Part shown: positions 34,622-45,473 of the stretch, piece after piece | Position numbering within the stretch: the stretch's first letter is position 1 | Layout of the letters: each line of letters begins with the position of its first letter | Origin: Littorina saxatilis | Taxonomy: Eukaryota > Mollusca > Gastropoda > Littorinimorpha > Littorinidae | Reading direction: 5' to 3' | DNA: 64,000 bases | Assembly: GCF_037325665.1 (NCBI RefSeq) | Contig: NC_090254.1 | Span: 14,923,514 to 14,987,513, forward strand | Made by a program: the position numbers and the translations under genes | The notes under the pieces: model-generated | Told to the model about the DNA's origin: nothing | Database searches by the model: none | Seen by the model: the letters and a program-made list of their open reading frames with translations, nothing else

Positions 34622-36104
34622 GTAAGAACGTAATACCATTGTAAGTGTCAATTTGTTTCGTGTCTAAATTATTTATGCATCTATTTGTTTGTTTATTTAC
34701 TTATTAAGTGCAGTTTTTAGCTTCCACACCATACGGCATTTTTTATGACAGTCAAGATTTGTTAATGATGCTTTTGATCCCCTCAGGCGCAGGCACAAAT
34801 AAGGTAATGGTGCGTAAATATCTCTCACCCCGGGCCCCCCCAAAAATTAAAAAAATTAAAATTCCGCACACCCGATCCATTCATATAATAATTCTCCGAT
34901 ATCAGCCCCCCCCCCTCCCCCGCAGACACAAGAATTCACGTGGGGCTGGGCACAAAACAGACGCCTGTCGCAAATCATTTTTCATTTTCACTTTCACAAC
35001 TTTGTCGTCCCATCGTTGTGAAATTCGGATCACCTTCTCCAAGTGGAACGCTATCCATAACAGGATCGCGCTACCTATGAATGTACGTGTTTAGACATAA
35101 TCAGCCTGTGAATGAATGTAAATGAACTAATACGCTGTCATACAGGAATCAAACACAACTCTAAATGTAAGTTCCCTTTACTGTATTAATCAGCTATGAC
35201 AACGTACACACAAATACACACAATCATGAACATAAATGTTAGGTACTCAAAAATCCGGTACTCACAGTTTTGTAGCAAAAAACAACTAGAGATGACAATC
35301 TCGTACAATTGCACTATCAAAACTCTCTTCTCTTCACTCAGGTAAAGAAATACAAACAGTCCGTGAACTCATAGGCACACGATATCTATTTTAAGTGTAA
35401 CGACTCACGGCTCTTGTATATTCAAAAATCACCGTCTGCTCTGTCTACTAAATATTCCTTATCTCTTTAAGTATTCAAGTTCTTGCAGACATATTTTAAT
35501 TCTGGTCCTACACAGAATCACACAGCGTCTATAGCCGTACACTAGGAAATGTATTTACTACTAGATCCTTCTACTGGCGACCTCGGTCTACGCAGTAACT
35601 ATCGCCCAGTGACCTCTATGGTCCAACCATACGGACACAAAATAACCGTGCTCTAGCTTCTAGAAATCCCGTCAAATCTCAGCTAGGCGAGTCAATAGGT
35701 AAGATAATCCGGCGGCTGCTCAGATCCTTAGTACTGTCATCTGGTCGCTACCTTCCTGCCTGACCGGTTATACGACGCACTGCACAACATAAATAGCGGA
35801 CATCTTGTCTTAAATATCTGTCTGCTATGTTTAAAGTTACAGTGTTAGTCGATTCAACTTATGCGATAAACATTCACGATATTCAAATGCTTATTCCATT
35901 TACCTTGAACGTGCTTTACGCGGGCTTCCTTTCTCCCGGTCGATTCCTCTGACAAACCCCTCTCTGTCGCCGGACAGTGGTCAAGTGTAACGATATCTGC
36001 GTTGCGATTCACAACGTCAACTCTCTCAGTCAGTGAGTGAGCTGAATTCACAGTACGTGCTACGTCACTTCTATATTCCGTGATTTCCTTCACACAGCCG
36101 ACTG

Positions 36105-36272
36105 CACTTCTGGCAGCATGATCGAGGTCTTTTACCTGACACACTGGTGACACAGAGGTGGGACATGGATACCGTCTCTGAGTCTGCGCATGGAGTTGGC
36201 CTGTGTCCATCCCGGTCCGGATTAGAAACCGTGACCTGCGGATAATAAGTCATGTGCTCTTTGAATTGAGGC
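36105..36272 (-). mobile_element. SINE fragment
   Basis: Read on the minus strand it resembles the head and front body of the SINE at 62006-62336: a decayed tRNA head, CCGGGATGG, a GCAGACTCAGA block, ATCCATGTCCCACCTCTGTG and AAAAGACCTCGA. No tail or target duplication is seen. Confidence 0.6.
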
Positions 36273-36325
36273 AACGGGCACACACGTACAGACACACGCA
36301 GACACATACGTATTTCAACGCACAC

Positions 36326-36328
<3 letters not shown>

Positions 36329-36364
<36 letters not shown>

Positions 36365-36397
36365 CACACACACACACACACACACAGAGAGAAAGAC

Positions 36398-36478
<81 letters not shown>
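36329..36478 (+). repeat. GACA and CA microsatellites
   Basis: (GACA)n followed by (CA)n with a short GAGAGAAAGA break. Confidence 0.97.
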
Positions 36479-36780
36479 GCGAGAGAAAACGACTACAGGG
36501 AGGCATGACGTCATGATGCAATAATTGACGTCAAAGACTTTTGACCGTGACGTAATCTTCTTACGCGAGCTTTATACATAGTCTTGGATAACCACACACA
36601 CATAGACTTGGAAACTACAGAATTTCTACCCGTCCAAAGCGGCCTTGGGTGGCGTTTGCTCAAAAAATGGGGGCGCCTATTGCACCCACCGTATTTGTGT
36701 TAGTATGGTCCCAATTTTTGGTGAACTTCCATCTTCAACTGTAGCCCGTAGCCGGGCCCAAAGATTCCTTCTTTCATGTA

Positions 36781-37711
36781 GGGGAAGGGCTCCTAATATG
36801 GACCGGCTCCTAATATGGACCACCACCAACTAACGGCGCTAGAGCGCTCAAAAAAGTTTTATTCGCTGTATTCACCCTCTTTGGATAACTTGCTCATGTC
36901 AAAACAGTTGCAGAAACACAAATCTCAAAACCGTTAGGCTTTTTCTCTTTTTTCACTTTTGGCAGCGTTCACTCTAAATTTGCCGCCTAAAACGGACTCG
37001 TTTCTGTCTACAGCCAAAGCTTTTATCAAACAGAAATGGCTATATATGACAGCTAAAACCGTATTTGTTACATTTTAGCAGTGTTGACCCCGAGTTTCTA
37101 CTGCAAACAAAAAATAATAGCAAAATCTCAAAGTATGTGCGAGTCCCCTAATATGGACCACCTTTAACAAATCGAAGAAAATAAAAGCTAAAGGCTATTT
37201 TCATTAATTCATTAAGAAGCTTGCTGGTAATAACCTATAACTAGCCCTCGAGATTTAAAAAAAAATGCAACGAAAAGTCTTTTTTTCGTGGAAGTTGATA
37301 ATTTCACTTATTTTCACTCTGTTTTTGATAAGCTTCTCTAGTTTCCTGGTGTGCTTCAAATAATGCTCTCATCAACCCGAAACAGATAAATCTAGAGCAT
37401 ATTTTAATTAGGCTGACTTGTACACTAATTTGTATCATGTTATTTTGAAATATAGGGGGCTTTTTACAGTGATTCGTGAAGGCCGCTTCACTGGTCCATA
37501 TTAGGCGCCCAGGCTCCTAATATGGACCCTTTGTGATTTTTTCTGTATTTAATTTTTGCTGAATGTGTATCAAAGCTATTTTACTCTAATTAGGCCTAAC
37601 GGTTCACCTAAGAAAGAAGGACTACCAAACACAAAATGAAACTTCTTTACACGAAAACAAGCTAGTTATCAGCAATAAACAAAAAGTGGTCCATATTAGG
37701 GGCCCTTCCCC
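36781..37711. mobile_element. Non-autonomous DNA transposon, TA target, 931 bp
   Basis: The ends are GGGGAAGGGCTCCTAATATG and, at the right, CATATTAGGGGCCCTTCCCC. TA flanks both sides (36779-36780 and 37712-37713). The inner end motif CCTAATATGGACC is repeated inside the element at about 36808, 37150 and 37512 and inverted at about 37494 and 37689. There is no transposase. The TA target suggests mobilisation by a Tc1/mariner-type enzyme; that is inference. Confidence 0.88.
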
Positions 37712-37990
37712 TATTATCGGTATGAACATTTCTCAAGTCGATTACAGTATAGCGTTCGTGGGATACCTCCAGCTTCGCTGGGATAAAAGGCATGTAGGCT
37801 ACTACTTTGTGGAATGCGATTTTTTAAACATTTTTACAAATCGCGGTTTTAGGTTCGACGTAATTTGTAAAATGTTTTTACATTTTTACAAATCACGGGT
37901 TAACAACGTCACTTTGTCGTATTTGATTTCAGGCAGAGTCGTCCCCGTGTACACGAATTTGCTAACCATCTCTTACCTGGTCAGGCTTTT

Positions 37991-38098
37991 AATCAATCAA
38001 TCAATCAATCAATCAATGAAGCTTATATCGCGCATATTCCGTGGGTACAGTTCTAGGCGCTCTGCAGTGATGCCGTGGGAGATGAAATTTTATACGGG
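37991..38098 (-). mobile_element. 3' end of an ATTG-tailed SINE
   Basis: (AATC)n followed by the reverse of the body end seen at 47860-47975 (CGCGCATATTCCGTGGGTAC, TTCTAGGCGCTCTGCAGTGA). The head is missing. It abuts another SINE piece in the opposite direction at 38105. Confidence 0.8.
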
Positions 38099-38104
38099 AT
38101 ATGG

Positions 38105-38290
38105 GATACGGACTCACCACTGTGACACGTAAAAGACCTCGGTCATTCTGCCATACGTACAGGTGGCTGATTACACCTGAACACGCACCCACCTGGGCAG
38201 CGTGACTCTGTTGCTGTTAGCTTTCCACTGTCGAGGAAGCGACCCGAATTTCACAGCGATGGGACAATAAAGTTATGAAAATGAAAAAGA
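38105..38290 (+). mobile_element. SINE fragment with AATAAAG tail
   Basis: The body (GACCTCGGTCATTCTGCCAT, GGTGGCTGATTACACCTGAA) matches the SINE at 62006-62336. The tail (GTGACTCTGTTGCTGTTAGC, GCGATGGGACAATAAAGTTA) matches the triplicated block at 27636-27965. It shows body and tail modules joined that are found apart elsewhere. Confidence 0.75.
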
Positions 38291-38554
38291 AAAATGAAAA
38301 CATGCCAAGGGGACACATACCAAAGATTAAAAGCGTGATTGATCTCTGAACAGTTTGATCTCATTGCCATTCGTTGTTTGTCCTCTGCAAAGACCGCTCG
38401 ATCAGCGTGCCAGTGAAGGTTTCGCTTGGTTATTGATTAAACGTTCCAAAAACTGACCTTTCTTGTTACTTGATTCTTGATTTTGGAACATTAACTGTCA
38501 ATCTGCTTCCGAATTTGTCAGTTAAATGTGTATTGTTGCTGTAATGAAGATTAT

Positions 38555-38617
38555 TAGAATGAACATTAATTGTAAGGCGCTTGGAACTTTATTATGATTT
38601 GCGCCATATAAATACCC

Positions 38618-38684
<67 letters not shown>

Positions 38685-38695
38685 TATTAATATTA
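38555..38695 (+). repeat. Retroposon-type tail with ATT microsatellite
   Basis: TAAGGCGCTTGGAAC, then GCGCCATATAAATACCC, then (TTA)n to 38695. This form is familiar as the 3' end of LINE/SINE pairs in many invertebrates. It ends only about 27 bases before the acceptor of exon 2. Confidence 0.75.
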
Positions 38696-38722
38696 TAATG
38701 ACTTCTACTTTGAATGTTTCAG

Positions 38723-38968
38723 AGCGGTGATCTGGACGAAGCAGCTGCCTACAGTGAGCTCGGGTGGAAACTGTCGCAGGAAAATGGCGGCGACATGTCG
38801 AAGAGAAGTTTTGACTCCATTTCACACACTGGCAGCGACTTAGCCGACTTCAGCGACTTCGGCGACTCATCGGTCGGCCGCAGACGGGAACAAAATTTGC
38901 GCGCCGCACTCAGGGTTATTATAGCTGAGATTACGAGCGAAATCCTTCTGAGAATAAGACCATCTTAG
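38723..38968 (+). CDS. Peptide-hormone-like precursor, exon 2
   Basis: After the acceptor TGTTTCAG the frame runs 81 codons to TAG (38966-38968), in phase with exon 1. It encodes an acidic leader (SGDLDEAAAYSELGWKLSQE), Lys-Arg, a segment beginning SFDSISHTGSDLADFSDFG and ending SSVG before Arg-Arg-Arg, then a helical tail (EQNLRAALRVIIAEITSEIL) ending RIRPS. Dibasic sites are the usual cuts of prohormone convertases, and a Gly before basic residues is the usual amidation donor. The middle peptide would be 23 residues, amidated. FDSI plus spaced Gly, Leu and Phe faintly recalls pedal peptide/orcokinin, but those precursors carry many copies, so I do not assign it. No Cys occurs after the signal peptide. 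Confidence 0.75.
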   Translation, partial: SGDLDEAAAYSELGWKLSQENGGDMSKRSFDSISHTGSDLADFSDFGDSSVGRRREQNLRAALRVIIAEITSEILLRIRPS

Positions 38969-39345
38969 ATACTGGGTAACACCCGCAAATTGTTGAGGTG
39001 CCTCTGTAATTTTGCAATTTACTTCAATCACGCTTTCTGGTGTCTAAAATAGGCAGTATGGGATCACTGTATATATATACATTCTAGTATTTAAAAATGA
39101 CATTTGATTATGTGCAAAGTAAATCATTATTTTATGATAGACGTAGAAACTTTGGAAATAGGTGTCAAAATGGCGCTGAAAAGCGGGACACAGAGACCCC
39201 ACGCATCTTTGTTGAAAGCTGAGGCAAAAATCATAGAGCTCTAAAACCGTAAAAGAGCACTTGAAGTTGTAAAGTAAGTTCATTTTGAAGTAGGCATTAC
39301 AGAAAATGTTTTTTGACTTAGGGTATTCAAGAGAAGCGAAGGGGA

Positions 39346-39351
39346 AATAAA
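39346..39351 (+). terminator. Candidate polyadenylation signal
   Basis: AATAAA lies 378 bases past the stop of the peptide gene. Position and sequence fit; no transcript evidence. Confidence 0.4.
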
Positions 39352-40460
39352 GTACATTCGTTCGTCACATTCGTGTCCAGAGGGGGCCCTCTCACAATCA
39401 TGAAGACACGTCACCTCACCTGTGTAAACTCATGCTATGTGGGAGTTGAAATCATGTGCAAAATGTCATACTTTCGATTAGTAATCTGCAGTAATGCGCA
39501 GATTAATAAATCATTGCACAGGACGCTTTTATCTGGCGGAACTTTCGCTTCGGTTCCGTATGTCACGAACGTGATCGCGGCCTATTTTTGACACTACCAC
39601 GAGACGGGTTTCGAAAGCCTGTTCCAGTACGCACACATAGCATGTGAGAACGAGGTCAGCTATAAAAATAGCTCAGATCTGACCCGTATGGACTAGAAAT
39701 TCGGATTTTAAACTGGGTCGTTTCCGGTTTCGTTCCTGTGACGTAACGTGATCTGCACCGTTCTACTCTGTTTTATTTGCGTTTTGCGAAACTGCTGGAC
39801 TTGCTGGAACCAAAATATGATCAGTAAATAATAATTCAATGTTGTATAAATAAGTTTCAATCAGTATTTGAAGCCGATGGCGCATATTGCTTGAAATAAG
39901 CGACGATTTTGAACATGACTGCCCTTCGGCACTGCAGCTTTCTGTGTTTCCAGTGTGACGAACGATGCACAATCGGATGCGTGTACGATTCATTGCTTGC
40001 TACCCTTAATAAATTTCATTGAAATGGGTGAAACTAGCCCGTCAATCTGAAAATAAGTCTGACAGAAATTCCGTCAATCTGCAATTAAAAAAAAAATTAT
40101 TATTAATTTTTTTTTAAACCAAAACTACTTGCGGAACGCGTTTTCGAACTGCTCTTTATTATATAAACCATTTCATCAGTTTTTCTGCAAAAATTTTTTT
40201 TAAACTTGTGTCCCACTTCTGTTACCCAGTATCTGAGATGGTCTCAGATCTATATTATGAAAGAAGATGATAAAAATGGATATGCCGGTGACTAGTTGAC
40301 AGTTATGTTGATATTAATATTTCGGCCGGTCCGTTTGCATTAAACATTGGATGATCCATTTTTTTCGCTTCCTGGTTTTATCTGTATATAATTATATCCT
40401 AGAGAAGTGTCTTTGTCAGATAGATGTACGCATGCACAGGCAGACAGAGGGCGAGATAGA
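39352..40460. other. Unassigned stretch
   Basis: No exon, RNA or repeat was recognised apart from short homopolymers. Confidence 0.3.
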
Positions 40461-40468
40461 GAGAGAGG

Positions 40469-40590
40469 GAGTCACACACACACACACACACGCATTTACA
40501 GACACACACACACAGACAGACAGACACACACACACACACGCACACACACTCGCACACACACCTACACTTACACTTACACACACACAAACA
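40469..40590 (+). repeat. CA-rich microsatellite
   Basis: (CA)n with GACA and TTACA interruptions. Confidence 0.95.
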
Positions 40591-40636
40591 CAGAACGACG
40601 TAAAGCGGTGCATGCACTGGCAGCAACGTGCATTAA

Positions 40637-41363
40637 AGGCACAGTAAACCTCCCGTAAACCATCACAGAGCTCCCCGAGCGTCTACATATGTACAGTACA
40701 AGCATACTTCCATTTGAACGCTCAACGAACGGGAACATCCTGGCTGCTTTCTGTCGAGCCTGAGAAATTTTCAAAGAATTTATTTTCGTGGACTTGCTCG
40801 TCTACAACAATGGCGCCTCGTTTTGCGCTAGACCTAACTTTTAAAATCATCTAAATAATAAATTGAAAGCTTGTTACACAAACATTCTTTAATCATAAAA
40901 GAATTCTTTTTTCATCAAGACAAGATCAGTACAATTCGAAGTTGTGAAAGTTTGAAAAAAGAAAAGCCCGGAAGCAGGGTCACGCAAGGGTCGTAGCAGA
41001 CGACGGTTTATGCATAGTCCGCCGTTCCTCTCAACAGTCAAAAGCCATCGCTAGAGTTCTTGTGAACCACAGCCGTTTGTTTCGTGCATAAAAACGTGCT
41101 ATTGTAGATAAGCTCACATCGAGTCGCATTCAAATGACTAACTGACGACTCCATTGTGAAAAAGGGAAACTGGATCACACGGGTTCACGATGGCTCAGGG
41201 GTAAGATAAACCACGCAAAAATAAATTCTTTGAAAATTGTTCGCTCTTTACGGAGGGCACCTAGGATGTTCTCAATCGGTGAGTGTTTAAATGAAAGGGT
41301 GTTTGTACTGTGTGTAAAAGCCTGACCGTATCTGTGATGGTTTACGGGAGGCTTACTGTGCCT
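40637..41363. mobile_element. Non-autonomous DNA transposon, TTAA target, 727 bp
   Basis: TTAA flanks both ends (40633-40636, 41364-41367). The inverted ends begin AGGCACAGTAAACCTCCCGT and match for about 35 bp. A longer, diverged inverted match extends inward through GAACATCCT and TTTTCAAAGAATTTATTTT, giving arms of about 180 bp. TTAA targets are typical of piggyBac and Kolobok enzymes. No transposase is present. Confidence 0.92.
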
Positions 41364-41469
41364 TTAAACTCAGGTCAGCCTGTACCCCGAGTTATATCTG
41401 AATCAACACCCAAGATCTCATCGAGACAGACAGATGTACGCATGTTTATATAGACATACAAACGGACAG

Positions 41470-41471
41470 AC

Positions 41472-41504
<33 letters not shown>

Positions 41505-41538
41505 CATATAGGCTTACAGACACATAAACACACATACA

Positions 41539-41582
<44 letters not shown>

Positions 41583-41680
41583 ACAGAAACACAAACACAC
41601 TCAAACCAACAGACACACCCACGAACCAACACACACACGCACACACACCCACACACACACACTCACACATATATATATAA
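41470..41680 (+). repeat. GA and CA microsatellites
   Basis: (GA)n at 41474-41500, then a (CA)-rich tract to about 41680 ending in (AT)n. Confidence 0.95.
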
Positions 41681-42611
41681 TTCAAGAAACTCTTTTTCCG
41701 CTGCACCACTCCACACAATGAAGGCTGGAAAACTTTTTAAAACTTAAAAAGCTTATTTAAACAACACAATAAAAAGTTCAAAACCAAGCCAGAATGTCGC
41801 ATCTTTTTAAATCCAAATTTTCGGCCCGCAGGCCTTCTTCAAGGTGCACAGACCAAGCGTCTATTCACGACTTTCCGACCTTGACATTGTAGTGGGGGTC
41901 AAGTGGGCGTCGGCATCATTGTCCAATCAGAAATTTTGATGCGCTTCCGCTTCCTGTCCCGCCCAGTCTGCGCAAAAGAAATGGCGCAAAACTGTTTGCG
42001 CGGAAAAAGGTGATGAAAAAAAGAACACAACCTGGTTTGATAACCAAATGATTGCGATCTTGCATTCTAGCATCATTTAATGTGGAACAACGACACATCT
42101 GATAAACAAATAGCCAGTTTGTTACCAACATGAGAAACTAGGGTTTAGAATCGAAGCGGTAAACCCGGACGCTGTTTGTACACGTAAATCCGGAGAAGCT
42201 ATCGAAGTAGGTGACATGTCGTTTCACTCCGAGTGTGCCACTGCCAGCACCGGCCCTCTACCCGCCAAACCCCCACTAGGCAGGGAAAGTGGTTCGACCT
42301 TGCATGAATGCAGGGCAAGTTCGAGTTTGCTAGCTAAAATTGCGGCTAGTGCTTGCCTTGTCTAGATCTGAAACTTTTTCAATTGGATTTTTTCTCTCTA
42401 TTATACTGGAATAAGTGGGTGCTTTTCTAGATCTAAGCATCGACCGAATTAGATAATGATGTTCCTTGCATTGCATTCTCCTAAATCTGTTATTCTAACC
42501 AGTTTGTTTAAGAATATAATTGTTCATTTTTTGTTGATAAGCTTACAAGATTTTTTCTTTTTTAAGTAAGTGGTTTCACACGTACAACATGAGACCCACA
42601 TGCACTAGACA
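41681..42611. other. Unassigned stretch, possible promoter region
   Basis: GC-richer DNA at 42130-42350 lies upstream of the candidate gene at 42612. No defined motif can be named. Confidence 0.3.
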
Positions 42612-42925
42612 ATGGAAGTTGAGGTCCTCGTTCAATACCACAAATGCCAGTATTATACTTCAGACTCCTTTTGGAGGAATGTGTGGGGTTTGGGTGTTGA
42701 ACTTGAAGTGGCAGATTGTTTGCACAGGTATGAATGTTCGTACGTTCGTACGTGCACGCATGTATGCAGGCATTTGTTTGTCAAGCAGGAACATGCAACA
42801 TTTTGTTGACCGTATGTGAGTGCGTGTGTAATAAAACCAACGACAAACAATACAAAAAGCTCCAGCTCTGCTTCTTCACCAGTCACAGACGCATTGCGTT
42901 GTTCAGCTTTCCAGAAATATATTAA
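42612..42925 (+). CDS. Possible two-exon small protein, 52 residues
   Basis: The ATG at 42612 opens MEVEVLVQYHKCQYYTSDSF, then WRNVWGLGVELEVADCLH. The exon ends CACAG followed by GTATGA (donor at 42728). A strong pyrimidine tract ending CTTCTTCACCAG (acceptor, 42882) joins in phase to HRRIALFSFPEIY and TAA (42923-42925). Predicted coding parts: 42612-42727 and 42883-42925. Composition is protein-like, but the product is very short, has no recognised domain and may be chance. It could also be the first exon of a longer gene using another acceptor. Confidence 0.3.
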
Positions 42926-44331
42926 CTCAGTCAGAACCGGCTTCATGAATATTTTATTTCAGGAAAAAGTCAATCGAATCTACACAAAAAAAGGTTATTG
43001 CGTTGTTCTGTCTTTGAGACTGTATCACGTAATATTGAGCTACTAGAAGAAACATGTCTGTGGCATAGTTTGACCCAACAGATAGAGAAGTCAACAGAGG
43101 TATTCTGCCGTCAGCAGCTTTATTGCTGTTTTGAATTTGATCTTGCATAATTTTATTACATAATTTTGCAACACACAAAGAAATCGTAATTGAATATTTT
43201 ACGCAAAATTGAATAATTCGCAAACATGTTTGTATGAACAAATATTATTTTTAGAAAATATGAGTGTGAGGATGGACGTATTTTGAGTGAAGTAGCAGAA
43301 ATTCTTTTTAAGTTCTTTGGCTTCATGCACACGTTCTGTTAATTACGTTCTTAGCAGGGAGATCCAGATTAATAATACTGCTGTGACAGGTTGTGGTTTC
43401 CATACACACTTTGAATACAGGGAAAAAAAACCACAGTTAAAAAAAAAATGTGCACATAGGATTAAAATATTAAAGTGTACAGAATAAAAGCAACATATTT
43501 ACAAAAACAAATCTCGTGGTTCTCTTGTCAAACCCACTGTAGTAAGCACAGAATAGGAGAGAAGATTTTGGAGAAGGTGGCTTAACCTACTGAAGTAAAT
43601 GATCAAGAGGATTCTAAGCATCCAGTGCTAAAGCTCTCAAATCACAAGACAAACACACTTGTTGTGGCTAAAAAAAAACATACCCACAAATTGTAAACAT
43701 CTATTACAAAATTATATATATTGTATGGATCTGTCTTTGTAAAATATACTGTACAGCATTTTTTTTAATAATCTGCACAAATCTCGTGGTTCTCTTGTCA
43801 AGTAGTAGGCACAGAAAAAACCTTGTGTTTTGTCTTGTAAATTATACTTTACTAAAATTAATGTGTACAGTATTCTAAGAAAAGAAAAATTCTTCCTTTT
43901 TATCATATCAATTGCCTCCCTTGAATTTTATTTGTAAAATAATTCTGAGAAAAAAAGCTTTCTACTTAAAAGCAGTGCAATCAAGAAAATGGGTACAACC
44001 TATGTGTATACCTTTATTCCTTATTCTTTTTATTTAATTGAAGATGTCACTATGCAGTTTTACTGATTTAAAAAAAATTCGCTTCAAATTATCTCCCTTG
44101 AACAAACACTTCTTTTTACAATTAAATTTTGTTTACACGAAGAGGTAGTTTTAAGGGTATATACAAGAAAACAATATTGCAACCTTAGATGTATTTACAT
44201 TTGGACTAATTCCATTAAAAAAAAAATTCAAACTATAAATGATAAATCAAAATAAAACAGATTTTGAGGCTGTGCACAAGCTAATAGGATTAAACACGAA
44301 AGTCGTACCCAAGAATCGTCAAATACTTTTG
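42926..44331. other. Probable 3' region of the minus-strand small-exon gene, plus unassigned DNA
   Basis: A/T-rich. TTTATT at 44009 and 43928 gives AATAAA on the minus strand, so either could be the polyadenylation signal of the gene ending at 44332. The block ACAAATCTCGTGGTTCTCTT is repeated at 43505 and 43777. Confidence 0.35.
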
Positions 44332-44473
44332 CTAACAGCTATACTTAAACATAAGAAAATATGATCTGCATCTCTTGTTATGAAGATGATGGCACTGGTC
44401 CACCGAAGTGCATGCCATATATGCTTTACTGTGCGCTCTCCCTCTCAATGGTCTTTCTCTGGCTGACTCGATT
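44332..44473 (-). CDS. Small-exon gene, terminal exon
   Basis: The acceptor TTTATCTCCTCAG lies just above 44473. In phase with the exon at 45427-45473 the frame reads IESARERPLRGRAHSKAYMA and ends SCstop at 44332. A second open frame in the same exon reads NRVSQRKTIERESAQ and then stops; it looks at least as protein-like, so the true phase of this exon is unsure and an unseen extra exon may exist. No domain was recognised. Confidence 0.4.
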
Positions 44474-45060
44474 CTGAGGAGATAAAAGAAAACACATTCA
44501 GTACAAGCTGTACAAAATAACAACAAAACTAGTATTACTTAAAGTAGCTGCTGGTTTCTGAGTATTTGATTGAAGGCCCAATCCGACTTGTAAGAAGTTT
44601 GCCCGACTGTCGCAGATTTGGTCAGGTAATTGCATGGAGTAAAATCATGCCTCAATTTGGTAACATACAAACTGCAATATTCTAAGGCTGTGAGTGTGAG
44701 AATACATCGGCGCCACTTTTTAAAAACTTTCTTTTTGTGTGTGCGCATGTTTTAGTGCCAAAAATGAATAGGCCGAGTGCTCTCTCTGCAAAACTTGTGT
44801 GAAGCTTCAGAGCTCTATCAATGGTTTGAAAGAAAAAACATACTTTTCCATTTTTGACGTTCTTGTTCCCTTCCCTGTGAAATTTACTGTCCGTAGGTTA
44901 CTGGATTTTGTTAATGTCCGTGAAAACCTCAACTTTTCATTGCTGAGTGCCTAGTGATAGCTATCCCCCTCAACGACCTAGCACTGCTGAATCCTGATTC
45001 TTCCCATTGTTTGATTCTGTAATGAAATTGTGTAGTTGGTAGTTATGTGAGCTTCTTCTT

Positions 45061-45098
45061 GGGGGTGGGGGGGTGGGGTGGGGGTGGGGGGGGGGGGT
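45061..45098 (+). repeat. G-rich tract
   Basis: Runs of G separated by T, inside an intron of the minus-strand gene. It could form a G-quadruplex. Confidence 0.85.
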
Positions 45099-45173
45099 TA
45101 TTTAACCATCAGATCACAAAGTAAGACTTCATTGTAATGTGCAGATATTTGTTCAGGTGCCCACCATTTTCTA

Positions 45174-45356
45174 TGTGAAAACATGTTGCTAACTAACATG
45201 AACCCAACCATAAAACGTGATGTAGGTGAGTAGCCCATCTAGAAAAAAGAACCTGTTCTAATTCCGAATTAGAACAGGTTCTTTTTTCTAGATGGGCTAC
45301 TCACCTACATCACGTTTCATGGTTGGGTTCATGTTAGTTAGAAACATGTTTTCAAA
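45174..45356. repeat. Near-perfect 183-bp palindrome
   Basis: Arms of about 90 bp are joined at TTCCGAA with essentially no loop. Arm landmarks: AACATGAACCCAACCAT, CGTGATGTAGGTGAGTAGCC, AAAAAAGAACCTGTTCT. Only about three mismatches were seen by eye. It could extrude as a cruciform. It lies in an intron and has no clear target duplication. Confidence 0.92.
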
Positions 45357-45426
45357 TTCTCATCAGGCAATCACGGCTGACACTAAACACAGAACAGGTG
45401 GGAAAGACATAATTCAATCTACTCAC

Positions 45427-45473
45427 CTTCCTTGCATTGTGAGACTGGCCATATGAATCTGCTGAAGTAGTTC
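45427..45473 (-). CDS. Small-exon gene, 47-nt exon
   Basis: Bounded by AATATGTGCAG and GGAAG followed by GTGAGT, both good splice signals on the minus strand. In phase with the upstream exon it reads ELLQQIHMASLTMQG. Its length is not a multiple of three, so it sets the phase of the last exon. It lies only 71 bases from the large palindrome at 45174-45356. Confidence 0.45.

Larger units (their letters stand above)
34622..38722 (+). other. Intron of the peptide gene, 4.1 kb
   Basis: Phase-0 intron, GTAAGA to TGTTTCAG. Inside are a minus-strand SINE piece (36105-36272), a CA microsatellite, a TA-flanked transposon (36781-37711), two SINE pieces at 37991-38290 and a retroposon-type tail with (ATT)n next to the acceptor. 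The rest (34.63-36.1 kb) shows no recognised feature. Confidence 0.7.

Noticed and set aside
35100-36100. Possible LTR-type element in the peptide gene intron
   Set aside because: No paired direct repeats, primer site or coding domain could be found.
36071-36514. Open frames of alternating Cys-Val or His-Thr over CA/GT microsatellites here and at 40.4, 41.5, 48.3, 52.2 and 55.4 kb
   Set aside because: Simple dinucleotide repeats always give such frames.
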